Part shown: positions 1-9,399 of the stretch, one piece after another
How positions within the stretch are numbered: position 1 is the stretch's first letter
Layout: every line of letters starts with the position of its first letter
DNA from: Aurantiochytrium sp. KH105
Lineage: Eukaryota; Sar; Bigyra; Thraustochytrida; Thraustochytriidae
Length of the DNA: 64,000 bases
NCBI GenBank assembly: GCA_003116975.1
Contig: BGKB01000223.1
Coordinates: 1 to 64,000, forward strand
Reading direction: 5' to 3'
Program-made: the position numbers and the translations under genes
The notes under the pieces: generated by a model
Database searches by the model: none
Told to the model about the DNA's origin: nothing
What the model saw: the letters and a program-made list of their open reading frames with translations, nothing else

Positions 1-248
1 CACTTGCAGCAGCCTGCGTAGTACGTACGTGCGGATGGAAACCTGGCGCGCGCCCGCCCGTTCGTCCGCGAGCTACACTGCAGCCCCCAGCCCGTACCCG
101 CCGCGGCTTCGGTGACGCGCTGCTCTCGTACGTGCAATTCGTTTTCGTCTCTTTTCTTGAAGATCTCGCAGGACACGTGCACGAGAGGCCGCATAATAGT
201 ACATATGCGTCTGGGTGGGACTTTGCTGCAGACGCCACAAGGAGCATG

Positions 249-322
249 GTCGTCGTAGCTCAGTTGGTTAGAGCGTTGCCTTCACACGGCAAAGGTCATG
301 GGTTCGACTCCCATCGACGATA
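249..322 (+). tRNA. tRNA-Val (anticodon CAC), copy 1
   Basis: A complete cloverleaf can be folded: 7-bp acceptor (with a G1:U72 wobble), D arm GCTC/GAGC, anticodon stem TTGCC/GGCAA around loop TTCACAC, 5-base variable loop and T arm ATGGG/CCCAT around TTCGACT. The anticodon is CAC, decoding GUG valine codons. A-box (TAGCTCAGTTGG) and B-box (GGTTCGACTCC) are intact, as expected for Pol III transcription. T runs follow from position 329. No intron and no encoded CCA. It is identical to copies at 903 and 1263. Confidence 0.97.
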
Positions 323-902
323 CAATCGTTTTATTTTTTTTATTTTTTTGGTTTCCGAGAAGGAAAGAGTGGGTGGGTGGTGCTGCTAACTGGTAAGGGG
401 CAATGCCGTGCCAAGATTTTCCTTTTTGATGGGCTTGGGAGACGAGATGCGAGCATGAGAGACGAATGTAGGAGGATGAACACGTGATAATCTTTCCAAG
501 AACGCATAGTCAATCGATTGATTGCTTCAGTAATCGAATTGGCGGCTACAAAACGTGGAAACGACTGACAGGTTAACTTTATTTTTTATTTTGTTCTTTC
601 TTTTGCATGGTAGTTGTATCGAAGCAACTGACCACATTTCTGTTTCTTCTGCAATCTCGTCTTTTGCGTTCGCATTGTGATACGAATGTCAAAAATAAAC
701 GAACTGGTCTGCCAACACGTGTTTTGTCTTCTCATTACAACGAGGAAACGAATCTATGCAAAGTGATAACAGTAACCACATAATGAGACTCCTGTGAACG
801 AGCAGAACACGGCTTTTCTTGTAACTTTTCGCCAACACGTCACGGGAATTTGCAAGTTGGCGCTCATTAGGTTGCTTGCGCACCAATTTTCCATCTTTCT
901 GG
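323..902. other. Spacer between tRNA copies 1 and 2
   Basis: 580 bases, AT-richer than the surroundings, with no frame that looks coding. Apart from the T-run terminator I see no feature. Confidence 0.6.
329..349 (+). terminator. Pol III T-run terminator of tRNA copy 1
   Basis: T tracts of 4, 8 and 7 bases separated by single A residues begin seven bases after the tRNA. This is the usual RNA polymerase III stop signal. Confidence 0.8.
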
Positions 903-976
903 GTCGTCGTAGCTCAGTTGGTTAGAGCGTTGCCTTCACACGGCAAAGGTCATGGGTTCGACTCCCATCGACGATA
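903..976 (+). tRNA. tRNA-Val (anticodon CAC), copy 2
   Basis: Same 74-nt sequence as copy 1 with the same fold, anticodon loop TTCACAC, A-box and B-box, followed by a nine-T terminator at 985-993. The bases on either side differ from those around copies 1 and 3, so only the tRNA itself is repeated. Confidence 0.97.
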
Positions 977-984
977 GACCTTAA

Positions 985-993
985 TTTTTTTTT
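985..993 (+). terminator. Pol III T-run terminator of tRNA copy 2
   Basis: Nine consecutive T residues eight bases after the tRNA end. Confidence 0.8.
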
Positions 994-1262
994 GGAAATC
1001 ATTGAGATTGTGACCTGCCGCGAATAGGCCTACGGATTTCTTTTTGCCAGTATGTCTTGTCTCGTGCACAATCTCGGACATCATCGATGCTGCTACAAGG
1101 CTCGTACAGATTATTTTCTGAACGTTTTGATTGCAATCTTGAGCTCTCGAAAAAAAAATTTGGTTTTGTCGAAAACACGGCTGCGCGCACGAAGACAGCA
1201 AAACAGTGCAGGCCCTGTCCGCTCCCCGTTAGCGACAAAGGAGCTGCAATAGCAACTCTTCT

Positions 1263-1336
1263 GTCGTCGTAGCTCAGTTGGTTAGAGCGTTGCCTTCACA
1301 CGGCAAAGGTCATGGGTTCGACTCCCATCGACGATA
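1263..1336 (+). tRNA. tRNA-Val (anticodon CAC), copy 3
   Basis: Third identical 74-nt tRNA-Val(CAC). The folding, internal promoter boxes and G1:U72 pair match the other two copies. A nine-T run at 1344-1352 follows. The copies are spaced 654 and 360 bases start to start, all on the same strand. Confidence 0.97.
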
Positions 1337-1343
1337 CGTCGAA

Positions 1344-1352
1344 TTTTTTTTT
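1344..1352 (+). terminator. Pol III T-run terminator of tRNA copy 3
   Basis: Nine T residues seven bases after the third tRNA. Confidence 0.8.
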
Positions 1353-1635
1353 GCTTTCTTATTTTTTGCCCCGATTGGACCAAAGTGTACTACACTCGGA
1401 CGGTCCAGTTGAGCTCGCTGGCAGGCTGCCCGCCCGCCCGCCATCGCTTTCTTTTGCGCTCACGTCAATCATCAATCGATCGACCAGCGCAAGTCCGCAA
1501 GCCGCTGCCGCTCGAAGCTTTCGTCTCGAGGTTTTTCCAAGTCTTTGTCATCCTTGACCCGTGACATTGATGTGAGAGACCAAAAATTTTGGCTTGCAAA
1601 CGCTTGCAAACAAACGAAGAAACGCTTTGTGAACG

Positions 1636-2724
1636 ATGAGCGGCGAAGACGACGACACGAACGGGAACAACAAGGCTGCTGCCGCCGGCACCGGCACCGG
1701 CACCGGCACCGGCATGAAGGCCGGAGACACCAGAGAGCAAGAAGACGTGTGGTCTTTGGTGTGCCAGGCGTCGTTTTTCAAGGACGAACCGCGGTTTGCG
1801 AAAGATGAGGTGCCCACAAATGCGCCGACCCCTCGCGACGCTGATGCGGTGGTGCTTACGGTCGAGCGCCTTCGGGAAGGCGTCGAGGTGGCCGAGAAGT
1901 CCGTGAGCGTAGACGCAGCGGCCTTGTTGCAGAAACTTGGATGCGTCGTCAAGGATGGTGCATGGACGCATGAAGCCGACGCCCTGGCCGGTCTCTGGAA
2001 GTCCAAGGACGCCCATCGTCGTGCCTTTCACGAACGCATCGCAAAGCTGCGCTACGATGCGTTTGCACAGGAAATCGTGCGTATCCTCAATGGTCCAGCT
2101 CTTCGTACGCACGGAGCCATGTCCGCTGAAAGCGAAACTTTTGCGGAAACGGCAGACCTGGCGAGCGAGCAGCGTACAGCTGTTGCAGACTTTGTCACGC
2201 GATATGGAAACAATCCCAGTACAGCTCCTGTCGTAGCGGGCTTGCACGCCGCTCTTGCTCTCCAAAAGGGCAAAAGCGAGGTCACGGGATGGCAGATGGA
2301 GGACGCCACTCTTGTTGAGCGAGGCCATGAGCTTGCCTATGCTGCCCTTGAGCTCTTGCTCGTGCACTTGCGGTGCACTTTGCTGCATGACCCACGCTCA
2401 GAGGCTTCGTCTTCATCTGTAGGGGCGCTCGAGGCAGGAGTGGCTTCGCCAAAGTCTTCGCCGCCAAATGAACTATCTTCAGGCGGTGCCGAGCGGGTGT
2501 TTGTGATGGACACGAACCTTTCCGACAAACGAATCGATCATTTGCTTCGGCTTTTCCCGGCAGCGACTGTGACTACGGGAAAGAAACGCGTTGCACAGTC
2601 GGGTACGCCCTGCGAGAGCGTGGAGCCCGCACGCAAGCGAATCAATAAAGAAGGTGAAGCTGATGCTTCGTGTCCGCAAGACTCCGTGTTCTACGCGGTC
2701 ATTTCCAAGTGCGAGATTTTGTAG
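1636..2724 (+). CDS. Hypothetical protein, 362 aa
   Basis: I do not recognise a family. The ATG at 1636 opens a frame of 362 codons. The N-terminus is acidic and then low-complexity, with a run of alternating Gly-Thr (about residues 18-25). The middle (about 35-240) is a mixed, helix-rich globular-looking segment with Leu/Ala-rich stretches. The region after residue 250 is Ser-rich, and a basic patch around 315-335 (GKKRVAQ, ARKRINKEG) could be a nuclear localisation signal. There is no signal peptide or membrane segment. It is followed by a convergent gene on the other strand. Reality is supported by length and by the non-repetitive middle; a 307-codon antisense frame over the same DNA looks like a shadow. 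Function unknown. Confidence 0.65.
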   Translation: MSGEDDDTNGNNKAAAAGTGTGTGTGMKAGDTREQEDVWSLVCQASFFKDEPRFAKDEVPTNAPTPRDADAVVLTVERLREGVEVAEKSVSVDAAALLQKLGCVVKDGAWTHEADALAGLWKSKDAHRRAFHERIAKLRYDAFAQEIVRILNGPALRTHGAMSAESETFAETADLASEQRTAVADFVTRYGNNPSTAPVVAGLHAALALQKGKSEVTGWQMEDATLVERGHELAYAALELLLVHLRCTLLHDPRSEASSSSVGALEAGVASPKSSPPNELSSGGAERVFVMDTNLSDKRIDHLLRLFPAATVTTGKKRVAQSGTPCESVEPARKRINKEGEADASCPQDSVFYAVISKCEIL

Positions 2725-3232
2725 ACATGTGCATATCTTTTTGTAGATCGCACCTGGCATCACTTTGAGCGTTGGGGTTTTGGACACGAAAGAACGAGAG
2801 ACGGGGTAATGAAGCGCGCACCCAGCTCAAGGTCGAGCAGCCTCAAGGATGTAGTGGCAAGCACAGCGTGATCTGCGTTTGCTGAAATGGCTACGCGCAT
2901 CAAGTCCTCATGCGAGAGATGATCACGATCGAGTACGGAAGACGGTGCAACGCAGTGTCATTCGTAAGAGCACACTTCGTCATCATGAAAGGAGGAGGCG
3001 TGCCGCTTAGAGTCCAAGAGACTGACGATGCAGTAGCGAGCGCAGCGTGAGATCTCTTTTTTCTTCCTTTGCTTTTCGTTTCAGGGCAGAAAATTTGTCA
3101 TCGGCGTCAAGCAGCAAGAATGTCACGAATTTTAAATTGTAAAACATATAATGAATTGACTAGCTGACTAGCTTGCTAAACTAGGTACGGTAAGGTCAGG
3201 TGCGTCAAGCGCGATAGTGAAACATAACAAAA
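2725..3232. other. Convergent 3' intergenic region with a degenerate repeat
   Basis: 508 bases between two convergent genes, presumably both 3' UTRs. A stretch near 2845-2875 is imperfectly repeated near 3022-3055 (shared core AGCGTGA with similar flanks). Nothing else is seen. Confidence 0.5.
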
Positions 3233-4189
3233 CTAAACGAGGGCCTCCTCGTTGTCCCCAATAACATAGTTGGCCGCGTCATCGTCCAGCTGCAACCTAT
3301 TTTTACAAAGCAGCTGATGACCGACGGCGCCAGCCGCAGCAAAGACGAGGCCGCATTCAACGCGACGCCCCGGAACGAGCAGAGCGGCCAAGCCGCCCAT
3401 GACAATGCTCACCGTCGAGAGCGACGGTCGCACCCACCATGGGTCAGATCCCTGCGACTTGACACCCGGTCCGACCGGGCTGATTTCTCCGTCTGAGACT
3501 AATGACAGCGAAGAAGATGCGGAGCGCGGACCACAGGTCGACGACGAAGACGACGCCGTCGAAGACGAGGCGCAAGAGCGCGCGTTCGAAGGGCTCTCGT
3601 CGTCCTCGGACTCCTCGGCAATCGGCGTGTCCACCGAGGTCGATGCTGACGTAGTGGTCATCACGTCAGCCGTGCAGGACATTGCTGTGACGGAAGTCGC
3701 CGTACTGGCCCAGCTGACGGCCGTGCAGAGAGGGTTTCCGTCCTCGTCTTCGTCTACCGCGCCGGCCGCGGCGAGTCCGAGGTCGTCTTGGAACTCTTCG
3801 AGCGCCGTGTAAAAGTCCCAGTCGCTCGCGGACTTCTTAACGCCCTTTGGCGTTCCTGCGGCCGCGACCGCCACTACCTTTGCCTGGTGGTGCACTTTCT
3901 GCGGCGCCGGGAGCATGAGCATGAGAGACTGCACCTTGCGCATGCGCTCGCTGTCCGCTCCGCGTCTCCGCTGCCTCCTCCGCTGCGGATCGCGCCTGCG
4001 TCTCGCCGCCTGCTGCTGCTGCTGCTGCGGCTGCTGCGGCTGCTGCTGTCGCTGTCGAGGTGTCGCCGCGAGAACGCGCTGGGTCGTGGTGGAGGCTGTC
4101 ATGGCGGCGGCCTTTTCCTTCGTTCTCGTCGAGGCCGCGACCGTTTCTGCCGCGTCCAGCTCCAGAAGCGCAGCCGTCGCCACCGCCAT
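3233..4189 (-). CDS. Hypothetical low-complexity protein with hydrophobic C-terminal segment
   Basis: No family recognised. The frame reads further upstream, but only from a TTG; the first ATG is at 4189 and gives 318 residues starting MAVATAAL. The N-terminal third has a Gln-rich tract (about residues 45-60) and an Arg-rich patch, suggesting a nuclear or RNA-contact segment. The middle is Ser/Asp/Glu-rich and disordered. Residues about 255-295 hold two hydrophobic stretches (STVSIVMGGLAALLV and CGLVFAAAGAVG) that could be membrane-inserted, then a short acidic tail ending EEALV. A Gln/Arg-rich N-terminus with a membrane-like C-terminus is odd. Antisense frames over this DNA look like GC-driven shadows. 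Moderately sure it is a gene, unsure of its function. Confidence 0.5.
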   Translation of the reverse strand: MAVATAALLELDAAETVAASTRTKEKAAAMTASTTTQRVLAATPRQRQQQPQQPQQQQQQAARRRRDPQRRRQRRRGADSERMRKVQSLMLMLPAPQKVHHQAKVVAVAAAGTPKGVKKSASDWDFYTALEEFQDDLGLAAAGAVDEDEDGNPLCTAVSWASTATSVTAMSCTADVMTTTSASTSVDTPIAEESEDDESPSNARSCASSSTASSSSSTCGPRSASSSLSLVSDGEISPVGPGVKSQGSDPWWVRPSLSTVSIVMGGLAALLVPGRRVECGLVFAAAGAVGHQLLCKNRLQLDDDAANYVIGDNEEALV

Positions 4190-5440
4190 TCGCGGCCGCC
4201 CGCCCGCGCGCGCGCGCCTCGCCCGGCCTCCCGCCCGGCGCGCCGCGGGCTCTGCCGCGCCAGCCGTTCGTTCGCCTCGCTCGGGTCCCGCGCGGCGGAA
4301 TTCGACTTTTGCAATGAACCAGCCAGCCAAGCGGAGCAGAGAGAGCAGAGAAGGCAGAGCGAGCAGAAAACTATTACCACCACAGAGAGGAAGGAGTGCG
4401 GAGGAGGAACAGGGGGTCGCCTGTGAACGCCACTTTCGTCTGTTTCACTTGCGCCCCCGCCGATTCCCACTTGCGCGCCCCGCCTTCGCGCTGTTTGCGC
4501 ATCCCTTTACGCGGCCCGCGGGAGGTATGCCAGCGCTGGCGGCGGGGCGGGGGTGCTCAGGGAGTCTTCCGCCGCACGCCGGCAGGTCCCCCCGCGCCCA
4601 AGGAGCGGCGTCCAGCGCTTACCGGCGCGCAGAGCCGCATAATGCCCCCCTGAAAGCCATTTCACCGCCCACGGCTTGCTCCCTGTGGGACGACCCAGAA
4701 GCAGCTGCCATGCATACGTATACTCCAGTGTAGGGAGGGGCTCGCGCAACGCCTCTCGAGCTTCACAGCACGGGAGGGCAGGCAGCTAGCTGCAGGCCAG
4801 GGCCTCGCGCCGCTCGCTCGAGAAGCCGAGGCGCCGGGCCTGGCATGCCTGCCTGCCTCTCTGCACGCATGCATGCATGCCAGAGGCAGCGGCGGAGCGC
4901 CCGCTTCGAGATTGTCGTCTCGCAGATAGATCGCTGCTGGCTGCTGTCACGAGCAATCAATCTCTTTTATGTCAACAGCAGCTTGGTGGTTAGTTCTGGA
5001 ACCAAAACGAGGCGACGATGATGACGTAGAGCGATGACATCAGCCAGCAGGCGCAGCCGCTGCCGACAGCGAGGCTCCGCTTCTTTTTTCCCTACGTGGC
5101 CCTGTTGCTGTTGCTTGCCTGACTCACGCGGGGCGGACAAAGCAGCTGCTGCTTGGTGATGGTCGTGGTCGATGTTAGCGCCAACCTCAATCTCAGCCAT
5201 CGATGATGATCAGTGCAGAGACCGGCTGCGGCCAGCGGCAGCGGCAGCTGCAGCGGCCAGCCGGACACGGAATGAAGAAGATTGGCAAGTCGCTCTTGCT
5301 CGCGGCGGCGACGTGAACGGATTCCAGTCGAACCGACCCAACGGGAATATCTAGAATAGGCCTCTTTAGAGAAAAACAGCGGCGGGCGGCATGCAGGGAG
5401 AAGAGAAAACAGAGAGAGCGAGAAAGCTCGAACGGGAGAG
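4190..5440. other. Divergent GC-rich promoter region
   Basis: 1.25 kb between two divergent genes. It is very GC-rich near 4190-4640 and carries a short ATGC-repeat run near 4867-4880. A GA-rich stretch (5400-5440) lies just before the kinase start. Short frames on both strands look like compositional noise. No gene supported. Confidence 0.5.
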
Positions 5441-6544
5441 ATGCAAGAAGCGCACCGGGCGTGGACGCTGGCAGTTCTGTGGCTCGCGTGGACCTGGAAC
5501 CTGATGCGGGAGCTCTTCCGAGGCCTCCTCTGCGGCCTGGGCGCGGAGCGCATCACCGTGCGCGGAGAAAAATACAAGGTCGTCAGACCCATTGCTGACG
5601 GCGGCTTCAGCCAGGTTCTCGCCGTTCGCAACCCGCACGGTAACGACTTACTCGCGGTGAAACGCATCATTCTGCAAAGCGACGAACAAGTGCGCCAAGC
5701 GCAGTGGGAAATTCAAGTGCACGAGCTCGTCGGCAACGAAAACCCAAACTGCGTTGCGCTCCTCGCGCGCGAAATCACTCCGCTGCGCAGAGGCCGTCGT
5801 CAGGCCCTCCTCGTCTTCCCCATCTTTGAACGAGGAAGCCTCGTCGACCATCTTCTCGTCCTCGCGCAGTCTGGACGCCAAATGTCCGAAATTGATGCTC
5901 TTGCCAACCTCTCGCAAATTTGCAACGGTGTCGCCGCCTTTCACAACCAGCAGCCTGCTCTTGCGCACCGGGACATCAAGCCGCACAATGTCCTCATCGC
6001 CAAGGATGGTACGCCCGTCCTCATGGACTTTGGCAGCGCAGCCGAGGCAAACGTCGACACCTCCTCGCGTCAGGCTCGTCTCGCTCTTCAGGACCATGCC
6101 TCGCGCTACTGCTCCATGGCATACCGAGCCCCCGAGCTCTGGGAGCCTACTGACGATCCAACTTGCATTGTCGACGAGCGCACAGACGTCTGGAGTCTTG
6201 GGTGTCTTCTTTTTGCTATGCTCTTTGGTCAAGGCTTCTCCCCCTTTGAGTGCAAGTTTCTTCACAACCAAAACGCCACAAATGCAAATCCGGGGCCCTT
6301 TGCGCGCCCTGACCAGCAGGGTCAACAGAGCACAGGACCTGCCAAAGCGGTGCCCAGAGAATGCACCTATCTCTCCGTCATTGGCAGTATCCCACTTCCA
6401 CCAACTCACTCGCGCTCTCCTGCCGCACTCGAGCTCATGCGCTGGATGCTTACAGCTACGCCTTCGCAACGTCCCACGCTCCATCAGGTTATCCAACGGC
6501 TTCCTTCTGTCCAACAAACCCATCATCATCTGAACATCGCATAA
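5441..6544 (+). CDS. STK16: STK16-like Ser/Thr protein kinase (NAK family)
   Basis: A 367-residue kinase. Visible motifs: glycine loop DGGFSQV (about 53-59), VAIK-type lysine in LLAVKRI (K74), catalytic loop LAHRDIKPHN (HRD 176-178), DFG at 196-198, then CSMAYRAPELW and DERTDVWSLGCLLFAMLFG. The last segments closely follow human STK16/MPSK1 and yeast Env7, kinases of the secretory pathway and Golgi/vacuole membrane in the numb-associated family. Animal STK16 is tethered by N-terminal myristate and palmitate (MGxxxCxC). This protein has instead a Trp/Leu-rich hydrophobic N-terminus (about residues 7-32), a plausible alternative membrane anchor. An insert of roughly 50 residues after SPFEC lengthens the C-lobe. 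All catalytic residues are present, so it should be active. It is convergent with the coiled-coil gene at 6907. Confidence 0.9.
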   Translation: MQEAHRAWTLAVLWLAWTWNLMRELFRGLLCGLGAERITVRGEKYKVVRPIADGGFSQVLAVRNPHGNDLLAVKRIILQSDEQVRQAQWEIQVHELVGNENPNCVALLAREITPLRRGRRQALLVFPIFERGSLVDHLLVLAQSGRQMSEIDALANLSQICNGVAAFHNQQPALAHRDIKPHNVLIAKDGTPVLMDFGSAAEANVDTSSRQARLALQDHASRYCSMAYRAPELWEPTDDPTCIVDERTDVWSLGCLLFAMLFGQGFSPFECKFLHNQNATNANPGPFARPDQQGQQSTGPAKAVPRECTYLSVIGSIPLPPTHSRSPAALELMRWMLTATPSQRPTLHQVIQRLPSVQQTHHHLNIA

Positions 6545-6906
6545 GTTTCTTCTCCCTCTTCTTTTTCTTTTCTTTTCCACAATGCAAGAAAAGATAAGAC
6601 AGCGGACATGCAGTGGGACGCCGCGGCCGAATAAGTAAGTCTTCAAGACATCACGATGCAAGCGAACAGAACAAGATCGTTCAAAGTTTGCTTGACAAAA
6701 ACAAGCCTCTCATCTTCTCTGCTTCGTCTCGGCAAATCAAGCGAATTGAACAATGCTGCTCGTGAAATAACGATCGAGCAAACCATGGCGCTACTGTTCA
6801 CTGCCATTGACCGGAATTGTCTTCTTTTTCCTCCTCTTCAAATTTTTCTTGTAGAGGAGAACAAGGTGGTCTTGTCAATACTCATTTGGGACTTACGCGC
6901 AATTCA
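6545..6906. other. Convergent 3' intergenic region
   Basis: 362 bases between the stop of the kinase and the stop of the coiled-coil gene. It starts with a pyrimidine-rich run (6545-6585). No other feature seen. Confidence 0.5.
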
Positions 6907-7635
6907 TTATTGTGTGAGAACGAACGCAGAAGTCGGACCAAAGGCGCGCAAAGCCAACTGAAGTACCTCTGCTGTTTGCACTTCGTTGTCCTCGTCGTCG
7001 TCATCACGGCCATTTTCTTGGTCGCAGCTCGGCACAATCGCATTGACACGAGCCTGCGTTTGGCGAGATTCCTTCATCAAGGCATTCATGCTGTCGGTGA
7101 TCGCCTGCACGCGCTTGTCAAGGCCTTGAACCTTGAGGAGGGCCGCCTCAACTTCGTCAAGGTCAGCGTCCTCGGGTTCTGGGTTCTTACCACTGCTTTG
7201 TGCGCGAGTAGACGATTCGTCATTTTTTCCATGCTTTTCCTCAAAGTCACGCAATTGTGTCTGCGCGGCGGCAGCACGGCGCTGCACGGTCGTTTTCGAG
7301 GCACGGATTTGTGACTTGGCTCGGGTCGTCTGCTTTCGCTTCTTCTCCTGCAAGAATTGGTTCATCAGGTCTTCCATTTCGGAACCACTCTCTGCGTCGT
7401 CATCATCTTCCTCCCCGGCATCAAGTTTGTTGTCGTCGTTGGTGATCTTGTGGTTGTTGTTGTTCCTGGTGTTGCTGCTGCTCTTGGTCGCTCTCGTCGT
7501 TAGCACCTCGCTCTCCTCGCCTGACAGTTCATCTTGGTCGCGAGACGCTGATGATCGCCGATCTGGCCAAGAAAGAACCCTCAGCGCTTTGGCTCGGCCT
7601 GCGCTGCTGTTTCCCTTTCGCTTGCGAGAGGGCAT
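6907..7635 (-). CDS. Small basic/acidic coiled-coil protein, candidate SYCP3/ASY4-like
   Basis: Starting at the ATG at 7635 (MPSRKRKG) the protein has 242 residues; upstream in-frame sequence looks like 5' UTR. Order: basic N-terminus with likely nuclear signal (SRKRKG), disordered Ser/Asn-rich stretch, acidic cluster (GEEDDDDAESGSEMEDL, about 75-95), a helical Lys/Arg/Gln-rich coiled-coil stretch (about 95-150) and a second heptad-rich stretch (about 175-220). Length, acidic patch followed by coiled coil, and nuclear signal are like animal SYCP3 or plant ASY4, small partners of the axis protein SYCP2/ASY3. The divergent neighbour starting at 8125 looks SYCP2-like, which is the main reason for the suggestion. 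Sequence identity is not convincing by eye; it could be any small nuclear coiled-coil protein. Confidence 0.55.
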   Translation of the reverse strand: MPSRKRKGNSSAGRAKALRVLSWPDRRSSASRDQDELSGEESEVLTTRATKSSSNTRNNNNHKITNDDNKLDAGEEDDDDAESGSEMEDLMNQFLQEKKRKQTTRAKSQIRASKTTVQRRAAAAQTQLRDFEEKHGKNDESSTRAQSSGKNPEPEDADLDEVEAALLKVQGLDKRVQAITDSMNALMKESRQTQARVNAIVPSCDQENGRDDDDEDNEVQTAEVLQLALRAFGPTSAFVLTQ

Positions 7636-8124
7636 TGTCCGTTTGGCCAGGCCAAGAGGATCTTTTCTTTTGCAAACCCCCACGTATCGATGAGAGCACT
7701 GGCGTGAAGGAACGAGGGAAGGAGGGCTCACTCTCGCTGCCAAAGAACGCGCAAATATTGCCGTCAAAAGGCAAATGTAAAGGCGCTTTGAATCGAAATT
7801 CGTACAAAGAACTTGGTGTCGCGCTTGCGCTCTCTTTCTTCCCTTCTCTGAAAAGGCGGATGAAAGGGTCAAGAGGGTCTCAATGAAATCAAGAAAGTCA
7901 AGACTAGATCCTCTCGCCGATCCTCCGAATCAAGTAACGCAATGCACGCTGCTGCGCGCGATGCTGCTCTGCCCTCGAGGCCTTTTGCCGTGGAAGTCAG
8001 CGTGCGATCGTTTTCAAAATCTGGATTTTCAAATTTTCAAATTTTCAAATCCCGAATTCGCTCAATTGGCTCGGTAGTCTTTCCACTCCTTGCTGACTGA
8101 CGCCATCGCCAAAGGAACGCCACA
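7636..8124. promoter_or_regulatory. Shared promoter of the coiled-coil/SYCP2-like divergent pair
   Basis: 489 bases between two outward-facing start codons. Near 8025-8050 there is a triplicated motif, CAAATTTT-like units in tandem, about 80 bases before the plus-strand ATG. The sequence only shows the head-to-head layout; common regulation is inferred. Confidence 0.35.
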
Positions 8125-9368
8125 ATGCCATCGCTTGCTGACACGCTGCCTCCGGAATGGAAAGAGCGCCTCACGCCACTCCGTAAGGCTACGCGCGTCG
8201 ACCCCAAGGTGCAAGATGCTTTATCTGCAGTTTGCGAGGCGCGCGACGACATTCAAAAGCTCAAATTTGTCATCAAGAACTCCATCCCGGGAGCGCTACT
8301 CAGACTCATCGAGTCAAAATCAGCAACAAATCGCTCGCACCTCGGCGAGCTTTTCGATGCCGCGGATGCCGTCGCCTCTGGTGTCCTCGAGACGGCTCCC
8401 AGTCTTTTGAAATCAGACATTTGCAAGCAGCAGACTCTTGTTCGCACCCTCGTAGCCTGCTTTGTTGGCCTCGTTCGCGAACTGTACGACGAGTCTCAGC
8501 TCGCCAGCTATGTCAGTCTCGACCTGCTCCGATCGACATGCTATCCAATGAATGATCTTTTGAACCAGGCAAACAAGCTCAGGGCCAATGTTGGACCGAG
8601 CCGGGCGAAACCCTTCAACGTCTCGGGATGGGAACCCGTCTCGAAGATGGTGCATCTACTTCGCGTTGTCGCTGATGTACCAACGCAAATTCAGCTGCTC
8701 GAGTTTGTCTACCGCGTGTGCGCTCTCGATCGAACCTTTGAACAGACAGAGCTGCCTCGTCTTCTCGACTCAAGTGGCATTGATCCTGCTCTTCTCAATG
8801 GCGTGCACATGTCCAGGTCCCAGCACGAGTATATGACCCGACTTCACGCAGCTCTCCGCGCGCTTCATGCGCGCTTCGTCAAGTCAGCGGCGATTTTACC
8901 GTGTTCAAACGTCGCTCTGGTCGGCGACTCGCGAAAGTCGGGTGAGCGACGTCACTTGGACATTATCTCCACGCGCGCAAGCGCCAGTCGTCTTTCTTTG
9001 TACATCAACGCCACCAGTCTTACGGTTGGTTATGCCTCTGGCGAGCCCGTTACTGTGCTCTACGCAGACGTCTGTCGCGTGAGTTTTAGCCCCCATGTGC
9101 ACGATGGCACAAGCCGTCTTCAGATCAAGCTGCAATCGGCGGCAAATCTTTCGCGCTCTTTGCACGCATGGGACGAAAAACCCGTTGGTCTGAACACGAT
9201 CCTCGCAGACCTTGAGGCCCCTGTCCTTCACGTTTTTGCTGCCACATTCCATGTCGAACAGGCTTTCCGCATGCTGCAACATAAGCTCAAGGCCAATGAC
9301 ATTGATATGGACGCTGGCATTGTGCGATCCGCGACGAAAATCTCAGTCTGCTCCATTCCTATTGCCAG

Positions 9369-9399
<31 letters not shown>

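Noticed and set aside
1465-2388. 307-codon minus-strand frame opposite the first plus-strand gene
   Set aside because: No motif, and it overlaps a frame that begins with ATG and has a more protein-like middle. The choice is a judgement.
3399-4733. Plus-strand frames opposite the low-complexity gene at 3233-4189
   Set aside because: Cys/Arg-rich compositional products with no hydrophobic core; the minus-strand frame has a clearer layout.
5648-6661. 337-codon minus-strand frame opposite the kinase
   Set aside because: It lies wholly over the recognisable kinase and has no family resemblance; the kinase explains the DNA.
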